Shown here: positions 16,197 through 24,766 of the stretch, piece after piece
Position numbering within the stretch: the stretch's first letter is position 1
Layout of the letters: every line of letters begins with the position of its first letter
NCBI GenBank assembly: GCA_041685835.1
Contig: JAWLEX010000014.1
Span: forward strand, 1 to 42,978
Length of the DNA: 42,978 nt
Direction of reading: 5' to 3'
From: JAIPEI01 sp041685835
GTDB lineage: Bacteria > Desulfobacterota > DSM-4660 > Desulfatiglandales > HGW-15
Notes under the pieces: generated by a model
What the model was told of the DNA's origin: nothing
Seen by the model: the letters and a program-made list of their open reading frames with translations, nothing else
The model's database searches: none
Program-made: the position numbers and the translations under genes

Positions 16197-17654
16197 ATGG
16201 ATGTTAAATCAAGGCTTTCGGCCGTCGTGGGAGAGGATCACTTTTCGGATGATCCGAATCAGCTCCAGGCCTATGCCTCGGATCACAGTTACACCCCTCC
16301 GGGCGCTCCCGCCTGCGTGGTGAGGCCGGCGAATTCCGAGGAGGTCTCAAAGGTCATCGACATCTGCAACGAAAACCGTATCCCTGTTGTCCCATGCAGC
16401 TCAAAGGTCCATTTCTTCGGGGCCACAATCCCCAAGCAAGGGGGCGTGATTCTCGATATGACCAGAATGGACACTATCTTTGAGATCGATGCCGACAACA
16501 GGCGCGTGCGGTTCGAAGCGGGAGTTACATGGGATAAGTTGACCTCTGAACTGGAAAAGGAGGGGTATCGGGTTATCATGCCTCTGACTCCCCCTGCAGA
16601 GCGATCGGTCCTCACTGACTTCATGGAAAGGGAGGAGCCTACCAACCAGGTCTATGATTATGGAGAACCACTCGAGGCCATGGAAGTGGTATGGCCGACA
16701 GGTGAGATCTTCCGAATGGGCTCGGCCAGTGTAAACGGATACCCGGACTCCATGGCAAAGGGAGGGAATCCCTCAGGGCCGGGGCTCGATTTTTACCGTT
16801 TTTTCCAGTGTGCCCAGGGCACCATGGGAGTTGTCACCTGGACCAACCTGAAGATCGAGTCCATTCCCAAGATGGACAAGATCCTTTTCGCGCCTATCCA
16901 TGATTTAAACCGCGCCATGGACTTTCTCCACCGAATCCTGCCCAGACGGATCGGCCAGGAGGTGCTTCTCCTCAATAATGTGGATCTGGCCGCCATGCTT
17001 TCGGAAGCCCGGCCGGACCAATTTCTGAAATTGAAGGCCTCCCTGCCTCCATGGACTCTCATTCTTGTGGTCAGCGGGCTTTTGAGAAGTCCCGAAGAAA
17101 AGATCGCCTATGAGATGAATTTCCTCTCCGAAGTACTAAAGAATGAGTTCCAGGACCTGACTCTGGGTGAGAACCTGCCGGGGTTTCCCGGGCTCAGGAA
17201 CAGGGTACTGCCCATGCTCCGGAAACCCTGGCCCGCGGACAAGCCCCACTGGAGGACGGCGGCGAAGGGCGCAAGCCAGAGCCTCTTTTTTCACACACGG
17301 CCCCTTATGGCGGCACAATTCGTCGACCTGGTGGAGGCCGTCGCATTTGAGTACGGATACCCTGCGAGCGAGATCGGCATGTATATACAACCCATTGAGC
17401 ACAACCGTGCATGCCGGCCCGAGTTCACGTTTTTCTATGATCCGCAGGATGAAGACGAGAAAGACTCCATCCGGGCACTTTACCGCGATCTCGCAAAGGC
17501 CTGCCTGAACGAAGGGGCTGTATTTACCCGTCCCTATGGTGAGTTGGCCCCTATTGTGTATGAAAAGGCCGCATCCTATACCACTCACCTCAAGAGGCTT
17601 AAAAAGGTCTTTGACCCGAACAACATTATGAATCCAGGGAACCTGTGCTTCTAA
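16197..17654 (+). CDS. FAD-binding oxidoreductase (GlcD/VAO fold), first subunit
   Basis: A 485-residue flavoprotein of the FAD_binding_4 (PCMH/VAO) superfamily, with no signal peptide. The N-terminal FAD domain shows PACVVRPANSEEVSKVIDIC, then RIPVVPCSSKVHFFGATIPK and GGVILDMTRMDTIFEIDADN. A central PSGPGLDFYRFFQCAQGTMG segment fits the second FAD contact. The C-terminus ends VFDPNNIMNPGNLCF, as in the glycolate/D-lactate dehydrogenase group. The substrate is unknown; 2-hydroxy acids or aromatic alcohols/phenols are possible. It is the first of three genes (FAD, CCG Fe-S, FAD) with GGAGG before each ATG and 14-17 bp gaps. I expect a cytosolic or membrane-associated complex that passes electrons through the Fe-S partner. 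Confidence 0.82.
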   Translation: MDVKSRLSAVVGEDHFSDDPNQLQAYASDHSYTPPGAPACVVRPANSEEVSKVIDICNENRIPVVPCSSKVHFFGATIPKQGGVILDMTRMDTIFEIDADNRRVRFEAGVTWDKLTSELEKEGYRVIMPLTPPAERSVLTDFMEREEPTNQVYDYGEPLEAMEVVWPTGEIFRMGSASVNGYPDSMAKGGNPSGPGLDFYRFFQCAQGTMGVVTWTNLKIESIPKMDKILFAPIHDLNRAMDFLHRILPRRIGQEVLLLNNVDLAAMLSEARPDQFLKLKASLPPWTLILVVSGLLRSPEEKIAYEMNFLSEVLKNEFQDLTLGENLPGFPGLRNRVLPMLRKPWPADKPHWRTAAKGASQSLFFHTRPLMAAQFVDLVEAVAFEYGYPASEIGMYIQPIEHNRACRPEFTFFYDPQDEDEKDSIRALYRDLAKACLNEGAVFTRPYGELAPIVYEKAASYTTHLKRLKKVFDPNNIMNPGNLCF

Positions 17655-17668
17655 GGAGGTTTGGAATC

Positions 17669-18994
17669 ATGGCACAACAACCAAGCATAAGATATTACAA
17701 GCCCAAAGAGGAATTCAGTCTGGATATTACGGACATTGACAGCTTTGTCTACGACATGAGCCGCTGCATAAAGTGCAAGGGCTGCACGTGGGTGGACCAC
17801 ACCTATATGCCGGGCGCCAGGTTCATGACCCGCTGCCCCAGCGCTACCATGTACGAGTTTGATGCCTATGGCGCCTACGGGAAAATGAGAATCGCCCATG
17901 CCATGGTGGAAGGCAAGCTGGAATGGAATGAGAAGGCCCTGGAGGTCATTTATGCATGCACCCTTTGCGGGGCCTGCGATGTGGGGTGCAAGCGGAACCT
18001 GGACCTGGAGGTGGAACTCACCCTGGAGGCAATTCGAGTCAAGGCCGTAAAGGACGGGGTCGGCCCCCTGCCCGCCCACAAGAAGATCGCCCTGAACATA
18101 CAAAACAACCACAACATGTACGGTTCGCCCCATGACAAGCGGACCGAGTGGATTCCCCAGGACGCCCCGCCGGCCGACAAGGCGGATGTCCTTTACTTTG
18201 CGGGGTGCACCGCCTCCTACATCAACAAGGAGATCGCCGAGGCCACAGCAAGGATATTCAAGGCTTCCGGCACGCCTTATATGCTGATGCCGGACGAATG
18301 GTGCTGCGGCAACACGGTCTTTTCCGTGGGGATGTACGACGAGGCCAAGGCCATTGCCCAGCGCAATGTGGATGAAGTAAGAAAGACAGGGGCCAAGACC
18401 CTGGTCACCAGCTGCGCCGAGGGATATCGCATGTGGAAGGTCGATTATCCCAAGCTGCTCAATATAACCACCGAGGACCTGGGATTCGAGGTCCTCCATC
18501 TGGTGGAGTTTGTGGATCAGAAAGTGAAGCACGGGGTCCTTCGGCTGGAAAAACCTTTCAATACGAGGATGACCTACCATGACTCATGCAGCCTCAGCCG
18601 CCTGAGTGAGCCCTGGACCCCCTATGAGGGAAAGAGGGGATGGATGGGGTGTGTGGAGCCCAGGCTCAAGAGACGTCGCGGGACCAACGGCGTATATTCA
18701 CAGCCGCGGGACATATTGAAGGCGATCCCCGGAGTGGACCTGGTCGAACTGCCCAGAATGAGGGAAAACGCCTTCTGCTGCGGGGCGGGCCGTGGGACAA
18801 AGGAGGCCTTTCCCGAGTTTGCCGGGTTTGCAGCAAACCATCGCCTTGATGAGATAAAGCAGATAGGCGCCGAGACCCTGGTGTCCGCCTGTCCCTTTTG
18901 CAAGAACAATTTCAACCAGACCGTCAAAGAAAACGGCGATGATGTGCAAGTCCTGGATATATCTGAAGTGATCTGCGCATCCATTGACGCCTAG
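17669..18994 (+). CDS. Fe-S oxidoreductase with two CCG domains (GlpC/HdrD/GlcF-like)
   Basis: Electron-transfer subunit of 441 residues. The N-terminal ferredoxin part has C33-x2-C36-x2-C39 with C56, and C97-x2-C100-x2-C103-x3-C107, fitting two [4Fe-4S] clusters. Two CCG (cysteine-rich) domains follow: C180, C212/C213 and C249 in the first; C307, C370/C371 and C408 in the second. About 30 residues with an extra cysteine (C328) and a basic patch are inserted inside the second CCG domain. In HdrB/HdrD and GlcF such domains carry electrons to quinones or disulfides. The spacing of the first four cysteines, with 16 residues before the last, is not the classical ferredoxin one. The start at 17669 follows AAGGAGG. 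It lies between two FAD genes. Confidence 0.88.
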   Translation: MAQQPSIRYYKPKEEFSLDITDIDSFVYDMSRCIKCKGCTWVDHTYMPGARFMTRCPSATMYEFDAYGAYGKMRIAHAMVEGKLEWNEKALEVIYACTLCGACDVGCKRNLDLEVELTLEAIRVKAVKDGVGPLPAHKKIALNIQNNHNMYGSPHDKRTEWIPQDAPPADKADVLYFAGCTASYINKEIAEATARIFKASGTPYMLMPDEWCCGNTVFSVGMYDEAKAIAQRNVDEVRKTGAKTLVTSCAEGYRMWKVDYPKLLNITTEDLGFEVLHLVEFVDQKVKHGVLRLEKPFNTRMTYHDSCSLSRLSEPWTPYEGKRGWMGCVEPRLKRRRGTNGVYSQPRDILKAIPGVDLVELPRMRENAFCCGAGRGTKEAFPEFAGFAANHRLDEIKQIGAETLVSACPFCKNNFNQTVKENGDDVQVLDISEVICASIDA

Positions 18995-19011
18995 GCGGAA
19001 GGAGGAAAATC

Positions 19012-20613
19012 ATGGCACTGTCCAAAGACATTATCAGGGTTTTTGAATCCATCGTGGGCGCAAAATACGCCTCCGACGATCCGGTTATCTGCGAGGGTTA
19101 CAGAAGCGGCCCGGGCGGCTATGAAAACGGCCTGGGATACGAGCGCGTCATGACCACGGTCCCTGCATGCGTGGTCATGCCCAAAACCACTGAAGAAGTG
19201 CAGGGTATCGTGAAGCTCTGCTATAGAAACAGCATCCCTTATGTCCCGTACAGCACGGGGTTTTACGGTCCCCGTTCCCATCCCCATGTTGAAGACGCGC
19301 TTCTGATCGACCTGAAGCGCATGAACGACTTCATCCTCGATGAGAAACACTTCTACATAGAGGTCGGCCCCGGAATGGTCTACTCGCCCATTCAGGAGGA
19401 GTGCATGAACCACGGCGCCTACGTGGTCATAGGAGGAGGCGGGGCCCAGGCCTCGGCCATCGCCAACCTCATCGGGGACGGATGGTCCCCCTTGAGCCAC
19501 CGGATCGGCCTTCCCCACCGGAGGATCCTGGGGACCGAGGTTGTGATGCCGGATGGAGAACTGCTCAAGACCGGTTCACTGGCCACGGGAGAAGACCCAT
19601 TCTGGGGAGAGGGGCCGGGGCCTGACCTGAGGGGGCTTTTGAGGGGTTACACGGGGCTTAGAGGCTGCCTGGGTATCGTAACTCGAATGGCCATCAAGAC
19701 CCTCCCCTTTCAGCCCGAACGGCTGGAACCCACGGGGATCTCTCCCAACACGGCCCTTGCGTTGCCCGAAAAGAGGGTCAAGTGGATCAATTTCACCGTG
19801 CCTTCAAAGGAGGCCCAGGTCACGGCCATGAAGGAGATAGGCCATGCCGAGATCGCAGGGGCCGTAACCAAGGTCCCGCTCTTCTGGAGGGCCATTGCCA
19901 AGGCCGAGTGCAAGGAAGAGTTCTGGGATATCTGGGGTAAGGAAAGCGAGGAGTCCATTGCGAACTTTTTTATCGTTCGGGTGCTCCTCATCGGGTTTAC
20001 CTCAGAGGAGCAGATGGCCTATGACGAAAAGGTCCTCATGGACATAATGGAGCCCCTGGGCGGGGTGGCCCGCCGGACCAAACCTTCTGACGAGTCATGG
20101 ATCAAGAACGCGGATTCCGCCGGCATGTGGCTCATGTGCGGGGGTTATGTGTCGGTGGACTATGTCATAGAGACCCTGTCTCAATCCACGGAGCACGGTC
20201 CGGCCTACGCGGAACTGAAGAAGAAATACACCCCGCCGCTGATGCCGGATTACGGCGATCCCGGATGGTTCCAGAGCTTTGAGCTGGGGCACCAGGGGTA
20301 TTCGGAATTTCTCATTTACTGGGACCCCGATGACAATACCGATGGTGTGGACCAGTTCTATGTGGACACCTCCAAGATGAACATCAAGAACCGGTTCTAC
20401 ACCTCTCTTCTGGGCCCCCACCAGCCCCTTTATCTCACAGGGCCTAAATACGGGCCCAACTACCACGAGTTCCTGTTGAAGGTCAAAGACGAGTTCGACC
20501 CGAAATGGATGTCACATCCGCCGGTTCCTCTTGCTCATGACGTATTTGTTGAACGCGCACCTTGGATGCATAACATGAAGGATTGGGAATCTCCGGAGGA
20601 TTTTCCGAAGTAG
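19012..20613 (+). CDS. FAD-binding oxidoreductase (VAO fold), second subunit
   Basis: A 533-residue flavoprotein, distant from the first FAD subunit but of the same fold. Visible features are PACVVMPKTTEEVQGIVKLC, PYVPYSTGFYGPRSHPH, a glycine-rich GGGGAQASAIANLIGDGW and a GLRGCLGIVTRMAIKTLP stretch that aligns with the GxLGIIT-type FAD-binding motif. The C-terminal half is rich in aromatics and resembles the substrate domain of the 4-cresol dehydrogenase/vanillyl-alcohol oxidase branch. I cannot confirm covalent FAD or the substrate. AAGGAGG precedes the ATG, and the gene ends 26 bp before a strong terminator, so the operon has exactly three genes. Confidence 0.82.
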   Translation: MALSKDIIRVFESIVGAKYASDDPVICEGYRSGPGGYENGLGYERVMTTVPACVVMPKTTEEVQGIVKLCYRNSIPYVPYSTGFYGPRSHPHVEDALLIDLKRMNDFILDEKHFYIEVGPGMVYSPIQEECMNHGAYVVIGGGGAQASAIANLIGDGWSPLSHRIGLPHRRILGTEVVMPDGELLKTGSLATGEDPFWGEGPGPDLRGLLRGYTGLRGCLGIVTRMAIKTLPFQPERLEPTGISPNTALALPEKRVKWINFTVPSKEAQVTAMKEIGHAEIAGAVTKVPLFWRAIAKAECKEEFWDIWGKESEESIANFFIVRVLLIGFTSEEQMAYDEKVLMDIMEPLGGVARRTKPSDESWIKNADSAGMWLMCGGYVSVDYVIETLSQSTEHGPAYAELKKKYTPPLMPDYGDPGWFQSFELGHQGYSEFLIYWDPDDNTDGVDQFYVDTSKMNIKNRFYTSLLGPHQPLYLTGPKYGPNYHEFLLKVKDEFDPKWMSHPPVPLAHDVFVERAPWMHNMKDWESPEDFPK

Positions 20614-20639
20614 AAATGGAGCCGAAACTGTGCTATAAG

Positions 20640-20690
20640 GGGGGCGACTCACCGCTTTTGCTCAGCGGGGAGTCGCCCCCGGTTTTTTTG
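20640..20690 (+). terminator. rho-independent terminator of the FAD/Fe-S operon
   Basis: GGGGGCGACTC (20640-20650) pairs with GAGTCGCCCCC (20670-20680). An inner CCGC/GCGG pair closes the loop, and a run of seven T follows at 20683-20689. Confidence 0.95.
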
Positions 20691-20764
20691 TAAGCTACAC
20701 AAGGCGGCGTTCAATGTGCGCCGGGATATGAACCCACCAGAGAGACAAAGGAGGTCCCGAATAG

Positions 20765-21214
20765 ATGGGCGGATACGTAAACGACCTCAGCGCCGATGAA
20801 AAAATCATCATGGCCCTGGTTCGCGCAGCGGAGAAGTACAAGAAAGAGTCGGGGGCCATATTTAAACAGTACGGCCTTACCTTTTCCCAGTACAACGCCT
20901 TAAGGGTGCTGGATGCCTCCAAAGGCGGCCAGAATACCATCTCGAATGTATCCAGGACCATGCTGGTATCCGGGGCCAATATGACAGGCGTGGCCAAGAG
21001 GCTGGAGAAAAACGGCTTTTTATACCGGAAGAGCGATCCCAAGGATGAACGCGTTACACTGCTTGTCATTTCCCGGAAGGGCAGAGATACCTTGCAGGAA
21101 ATCGCTCACGCAAAGAATCGGTTCGTGGAGGCTTACCTCTCCGCCTATTCCGCGGAAGAAAAGGCCGCGTTTTTTTCCATGCTGAAAAGAGTAATCAAAA
21201 GAAACACCAATTGA
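20765..21214 (+). CDS. MarR family transcriptional regulator
   Basis: A 149-residue winged-helix dimeric regulator. The central DNA-binding region reads QYNALRVLDASKGGQ, then ISNVSRTMLVSGANMTGVAKR as the helix-turn-helix, and the wing KSDPKDERVTLLVISRKG, which includes the conserved DxR of MarR proteins. N- and C-terminal helices would form the dimer interface. AGGAGG lies upstream of the ATG. It follows the terminator of the FAD/Fe-S operon, so it is probably transcribed separately. Its target may be that operon or the neighbouring ABC importer; nothing in the sequence decides between them. MarR proteins usually respond to small aromatic or acyl-CoA ligands. Confidence 0.9.
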   Translation: MGGYVNDLSADEKIIMALVRAAEKYKKESGAIFKQYGLTFSQYNALRVLDASKGGQNTISNVSRTMLVSGANMTGVAKRLEKNGFLYRKSDPKDERVTLLVISRKGRDTLQEIAHAKNRFVEAYLSAYSAEEKAAFFSMLKRVIKRNTN

Positions 21215-21470
21215 CTGGAGTTCGTGTTTTGATCGGGGAGTTGAAAAGCAACCCGGATATTGCCAAAAAATCGAGGACAACCTGTTTCAATTGCATCGTG
21301 TCTTCAAGGACTACAATCTTTCCTTTATTCATCTTACAGGGTTCGACATTCCTGCAGTCCGTGAGATATTCGAGCGGATTAATCAGGAAGGAAAAGACTT
21401 GAACTCCATGGACTTGATGATCGCAAGGACCTTTAAGAATTATGCATACCTTGTGGAGGAGGATTTATAG
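21213..21470 (+). pseudogene. remnant of a DUF262 (GmrSD-type) protein
   Basis: An open frame without a start codon ends at the TAG at 21468-21470 and overlaps the last bases of the MarR gene. Its translation contains NLSFIHLTGFDIPAVREIFE, then RINQEGKDLNSMDLMIARTF, which matches the DUF262 core pattern (FeRiN..GkxLs..dl..AR). DUF262 is found in GmrSD-type modification-dependent restriction proteins. Only about 75 residues of a several-hundred-residue family remain, with neither the N-terminal DGQQR-type motif nor any HNH domain. I read it as a decayed fragment of a defence gene. Confidence 0.6.
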
Positions 21471-21503
21471 TTTTCGGGGCAGGCAATTCACAAAAGATTT
21501 CCC

Positions 21504-22553
21504 CTATGCTTCCGCATAACGCAATCTCCTCAGCTTGATCACCACATGGACTCTTCCGCCTTTTTCAATGGACATCTCATCAAAGGCGGTTACGGGCAAC
21601 TCAGCGATAAGATTGTTTTTCCCTACAGAAACCCTCACCTGCACCTTGGAATCATGCCGTGTTATCTCTTCCACCCTCCCGATGAAGCGGTTCAACGAAG
21701 GGCCGGGGGGCCTCACATCTGAGATGTATATATCATCCGGGGATATGGCTATCTTCTTTATTCTGTCCCCATCGTAGGGCAAAACCACCCGAATCTCATC
21801 GGACACAACCTCCACAAGCCCGGGCGAGAGGACCCGGGACTTCTCGCATTTTAAGATATTAGGCATTCCAGTGAATGCCGACACAACCCTGTTGAACGGA
21901 CTGAAAAAAAGGCCGGCGGGTGAAGAAACCTGGTGGATTATCCCGTTGGACATAAATGCGATCCTGTCAGCCAACTCCTCGGCCTCCCTGAGGTCATGGG
22001 TCACATAAACTGTCGTAATCCCAAGCCTTTTCAGAAGGGAATTCAGCTCGCTCCGCAGATATTTTGCCGTCTGATGATCCAGGCTTGATGTAGGTTCGTC
22101 AAGAAGCAGAATACCCGGTGACGGAGCAAGAGAACGAGCAAGGGCAACCCGTTTTTTCTCACCTCCGCTCAACATGTGAGGATACCGATCGGCAAGGGAT
22201 TTAATGCGCATCATCTCCATAAGAGATGATACGTGCTGATCCGTTCCGATCTTGTCATGCCCCCCGGCCCGAAGGCCGAAAGCGATATTCGCCTCAACGG
22301 TCAGATGCGGAAAAAGGGCAAGGTCCTGGAACAGATAGCCCACGCCTCTCTTTTTGGGCGGGACGTCGTCCACATTGATGTCGTCAAGAAACACATGACC
22401 CGTGTAATCCGTTACGCCGGCGATGATATTCAACAGGGTTGTCTTCCCGGCGCCGGTGGTGCCCACAATGACAAAAAGCTCCTTATCACTGATCTCGAGG
22501 TTGATATCCCGGCAGAGATGCCTGGTGACGTTGACAAGCCTAATGTCAGGCAC
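21504..22553 (-). CDS. ABC transporter ATPase with C-terminal TOBE domain
   Basis: ATPase of the NitT/TauT-like importer, 349 residues from the GTG at 22553. That codon has GGAG at good spacing and overlaps the permease stop by 8 bp; a longer frame from 22613 would overlap by 68 bp. Walker A is GTTGAGKTT, followed by the Q-loop (GYLFQDLALFPHLTVEANI), signature LSGGEKKRVALARS, Walker B ILLLDEPTSSLD and H-loop VTHDLREAEELADR. Beyond about residue 230 comes a TOBE-like domain (IAISPDDIYISDVR to the end), which is usual in ModC/PotA-type ATPases and unusual beside a SsuC-type permease. It may sense the substrate. Confidence 0.9.
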   Translation of the reverse strand: MPDIRLVNVTRHLCRDINLEISDKELFVIVGTTGAGKTTLLNIIAGVTDYTGHVFLDDINVDDVPPKKRGVGYLFQDLALFPHLTVEANIAFGLRAGGHDKIGTDQHVSSLMEMMRIKSLADRYPHMLSGGEKKRVALARSLAPSPGILLLDEPTSSLDHQTAKYLRSELNSLLKRLGITTVYVTHDLREAEELADRIAFMSNGIIHQVSSPAGLFFSPFNRVVSAFTGMPNILKCEKSRVLSPGLVEVVSDEIRVVLPYDGDRIKKIAISPDDIYISDVRPPGPSLNRFIGRVEEITRHDSKVQVRVSVGKNNLIAELPVTAFDEMSIEKGGRVHVVIKLRRLRYAEA

Positions 22554-23325
22554 TGTGGCTCCATTTACCGATAAAGCGTCTTTCCATGAACAAGAAAATA
22601 TTCTCAAAAACAAGGCACATTACGGAAAGAACGATAAGACACACCAGGATAATATCCACCCTCACAAGACTCTCGGCCCTCATGATAAGGGCGCCTATGC
22701 CGGTAGGGATCGCAATCATCTCCGCGGCCACCAAAACGCGCCACGCCATGCCCGCCTCCAACCGCAGGCCGGTGAATATATTGGGAAGAGCCAAAGGAAT
22801 GACGACCCTGAACAGGATGCGTGCATGCGATGCACCGAGGGTTTCCGCCGCCTGCACATACTTCCTATCCACGTTCCTGATACCAGTAGCCGTATTATAA
22901 ACGACTGGAAAGAAAGAACATATAAAGATGATGGTGACAGGGAGTATTTCATTGATGCCGATCCACACCATCAGCAGGGGCAGCCAGCCCAGGGCGGGGA
23001 TGGGGTACAACAGGCTGATGATGGGATTCAGTGCCTTGTTGACGACATCCTTCCACCCCATGACAATGCCCATCGCGATTCCTGCCAGGGAACCGCTCGA
23101 GAGGCCCACAAGGACCCGTGTCAGGCTGCTGAGGAAGTTTTTTCCGAGAACTCCATTGGCTGTCAACCGGTAAAACTCCATCACCACCGCCGAGAAGGCA
23201 GGGAACGAGAACCCACCTGGAAAGACCTTCAGCCTTGCCGCCGATTCCCAGGCAATCAGAAACACCGCCACGGGCAGCATGCCCAGGGCCGACTCCACAT
23301 GCCGCCGCCTAGCGCTCTTCGTCAT
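22546..23325 (-). CDS. ABC transporter permease, SsuC/TauC/NitT type
   Basis: A 259-residue inner-membrane permease with about six helices (PVAVFLIAWESAARL; FLSSLTRVLVGLSSGSLAGIA; LPLLMVWIGI; VTIIFICSFFPVVYNTATG; ILVCLIVLSVMCLVFENIFL). The cytoplasmic EAA loop AAETLGASHARILFRVVIPLALP contacts the ATPase. The ATG overlaps the end of the binding-protein gene by 17 bp, and its stop overlaps the ATPase start, so all three genes are translationally coupled. The family imports nitrate, sulfonates, taurine, thiamine precursors or aromatic acids; the substrate here cannot be chosen from sequence. Confidence 0.9.
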   Translation of the reverse strand: MTKSARRRHVESALGMLPVAVFLIAWESAARLKVFPGGFSFPAFSAVVMEFYRLTANGVLGKNFLSSLTRVLVGLSSGSLAGIAMGIVMGWKDVVNKALNPIISLLYPIPALGWLPLLMVWIGINEILPVTIIFICSFFPVVYNTATGIRNVDRKYVQAAETLGASHARILFRVVIPLALPNIFTGLRLEAGMAWRVLVAAEMIAIPTGIGALIMRAESLVRVDIILVCLIVLSVMCLVFENIFLFMERRFIGKWSHSA

Positions 23326-24349
23326 CCATAAACCTCAAATCAAGCATGTCCGCAGCGTCAAATCCAGCCTTTATATTCCCCTTAAGTGCTGCGTAATCTA
23401 TCATTTGCTGGACTAAATAAGGATCAATAGCCACTGAGTACTCCATACGGAGCATGGATTTGAGCATCATCTCAGGTATAATGTCGAATTTGACGGCATC
23501 CTCGTCAACACCAGAAGAAAATACTTGGCCTGAAGTGACCTGCAACCACCTTGACATTACTCGGGACGCGGCGCGAGGGTTCTGTTTGATCCATCGGGTA
23601 GCCTTGCATGTAATCTTTACAAGCTTCTCCACAATCTCCGGATGGTCCTTTATCAGCTCCTGCCTGACTATTAAGACGCTACCCTGCATGTTTGGCCATA
23701 CATCCCGGCTGGTGATCAGCATTTCAAACCCCAGCTCTTCCGCCAGGACCGGCCAGTGCTCCGGGACAAAAGCGGCGTCCAGCCGCCCCATCTTGATGGA
23801 CATGATCTGCATGGCCGGGTTCATCCGCTGTATTCTGCTCAACACCGCCTCCGGGTCCAGATCATATTTTTCTATCGCCTTCATGAGGATGGCATCGGCC
23901 GGACCGCCCTGCCTAACGCATCCGATGCGGACGCCGGGTTTTTCCAGATCTCTTATTTCCTTTACCTTATTGGGGTTTGCCACCAGGCCGTAACCGTGCT
24001 TGTGTGTTCCAGCCACTATTTTGAGAGGTACTTGAGCGTTTGCGTATGCGTTGATTGCAGGCAACAGACACAGATAGGCAGCCTGGATGTCGCCTCTGCC
24101 CAAAGCGGCGGCTAAAGACATACCGGTCACATAGGGGTAGATGGTCGGCTTTAAGCCCTCATCCTCCATCCAGCCCATATCCAGGGCCACATAAGCGCAT
24201 GCAGCGTGATTCGTGAACTCAACAGCTATTTTGACAGGGAAAATGTCCCGGCCATAAACATCCAGGGCACACATGCACGAAAACAAGATCAGGGCAGAAA
24301 AAGCGAGTCGTCTAAAAGGCCTTCCCTTGTTTTCGCGGGGATTCTCCAC
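23309..24349 (-). CDS. ABC transporter periplasmic substrate-binding protein (NMT1/TauA-like)
   Basis: A 346-residue secreted binding protein and first gene of the importer operon. The signal peptide has a basic start and a FSALILFSCMCALDVYG core; the cysteine there is not in a clear lipobox. The body begins FPVKIAVEFTNHAACAYVALDMGWMEDEGL, the standard opening of NMT1/NitT/TauT proteins, then GRGDIQAAYLCLLPAINAYA and the hinge segment LEKPGVRIGCVRQGGPADAI. The start is GTG 24349 with AAGGAGA upstream. Ligand specificity is unknown. A promoter with an internal dyad lies at 24412-24440. Confidence 0.88.
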   Translation of the reverse strand: MENPRENKGRPFRRLAFSALILFSCMCALDVYGRDIFPVKIAVEFTNHAACAYVALDMGWMEDEGLKPTIYPYVTGMSLAAALGRGDIQAAYLCLLPAINAYANAQVPLKIVAGTHKHGYGLVANPNKVKEIRDLEKPGVRIGCVRQGGPADAILMKAIEKYDLDPEAVLSRIQRMNPAMQIMSIKMGRLDAAFVPEHWPVLAEELGFEMLITSRDVWPNMQGSVLIVRQELIKDHPEIVEKLVKITCKATRWIKQNPRAASRVMSRWLQVTSGQVFSSGVDEDAVKFDIIPEMMLKSMLRMEYSVAIDPYLVQQMIDYAALKGNIKAGFDAADMLDLRFMDDEER

Positions 24350-24411
24350 AGGGCCTGTCTCCTTTTCTAGTAAGCGGGATGATATTTCATTGCGGCCGGA
24401 AATTCCAAGAT

Positions 24412-24440
24412 AGACTATTCTATACTGGAATAGCTGTCAA
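24412..24440 (-). promoter_or_regulatory. promoter and dyad operator of the ABC importer
   Basis: On the minus strand TTGACA (24435-24440), a 17-bp spacer, TAGTCT (24412-24417). Most of the spacer is an inverted repeat, CTATTC (24415-24420) and GAATAG (24428-24433), placed where a repressor would block RNA polymerase. The first gene starts 63 bp downstream. Confidence 0.55.
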
Positions 24441-24488
24441 CCAATTCCCCCTCACCCCTGTGTGGGAATAACGGGCGTGCCTTACTCC

Positions 24489-24677
24489 TTAGTTGTCGTT
24501 CTGGGCGTAGTCCATGCGGATCATGCTGCTGAACATCTCGTCGAACACCAAGCGGATCCGAAACCCGGTGAGGCCCTTTTCATCAAAGGCGGCATCCACG
24601 GCGGTGTGAATGAAAACGTGAGGATGGGGCCAAGAGACCGCGTCAAAGAAGCCTGCCCACTTCATGCCATGAAACAT
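24489..24677 (-). pseudogene. truncated DUF1007-family periplasmic protein
   Basis: The minus-strand frame ends at 24489 and contains WPHPHVFIHTAVDAAFDEKG, then LTGFRIRLVFDEMFSSMI. HPHVFI followed by a FDEKGL and FDEMFS pattern is the hallmark of the DUF1007 family, periplasmic proteins of about 200 residues often linked to metal transport. Here a stop follows only about 13 residues after FDEMFS, and the N-terminus lacks a proper signal peptide. The fragment is therefore a 5' remnant. Its upstream part overlaps the promoter of the divergent dtxR-like gene. Confidence 0.6.
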
Positions 24678-24695
24678 CGAGGCTCGCGCTGCAGG

Positions 24696-24724
24696 TTGAC
24701 TCCGCTTGCAAAAGCTCGTATTCT
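24696..24724 (+). promoter_or_regulatory. promoter of the DtxR-like regulator gene
   Basis: TTGACT (24696-24701), an exact 17-bp spacer, TATTCT (24719-24724). The expected transcript start is near 24731, giving a leader of about 36 nt. No copy of the TTAGGCATGCCTAA palindrome is present here. Confidence 0.6.
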
Positions 24725-24766
24725 TCTGGAAACCAAACGAATACTTTTCAACAAAAGGTTTCAGCC

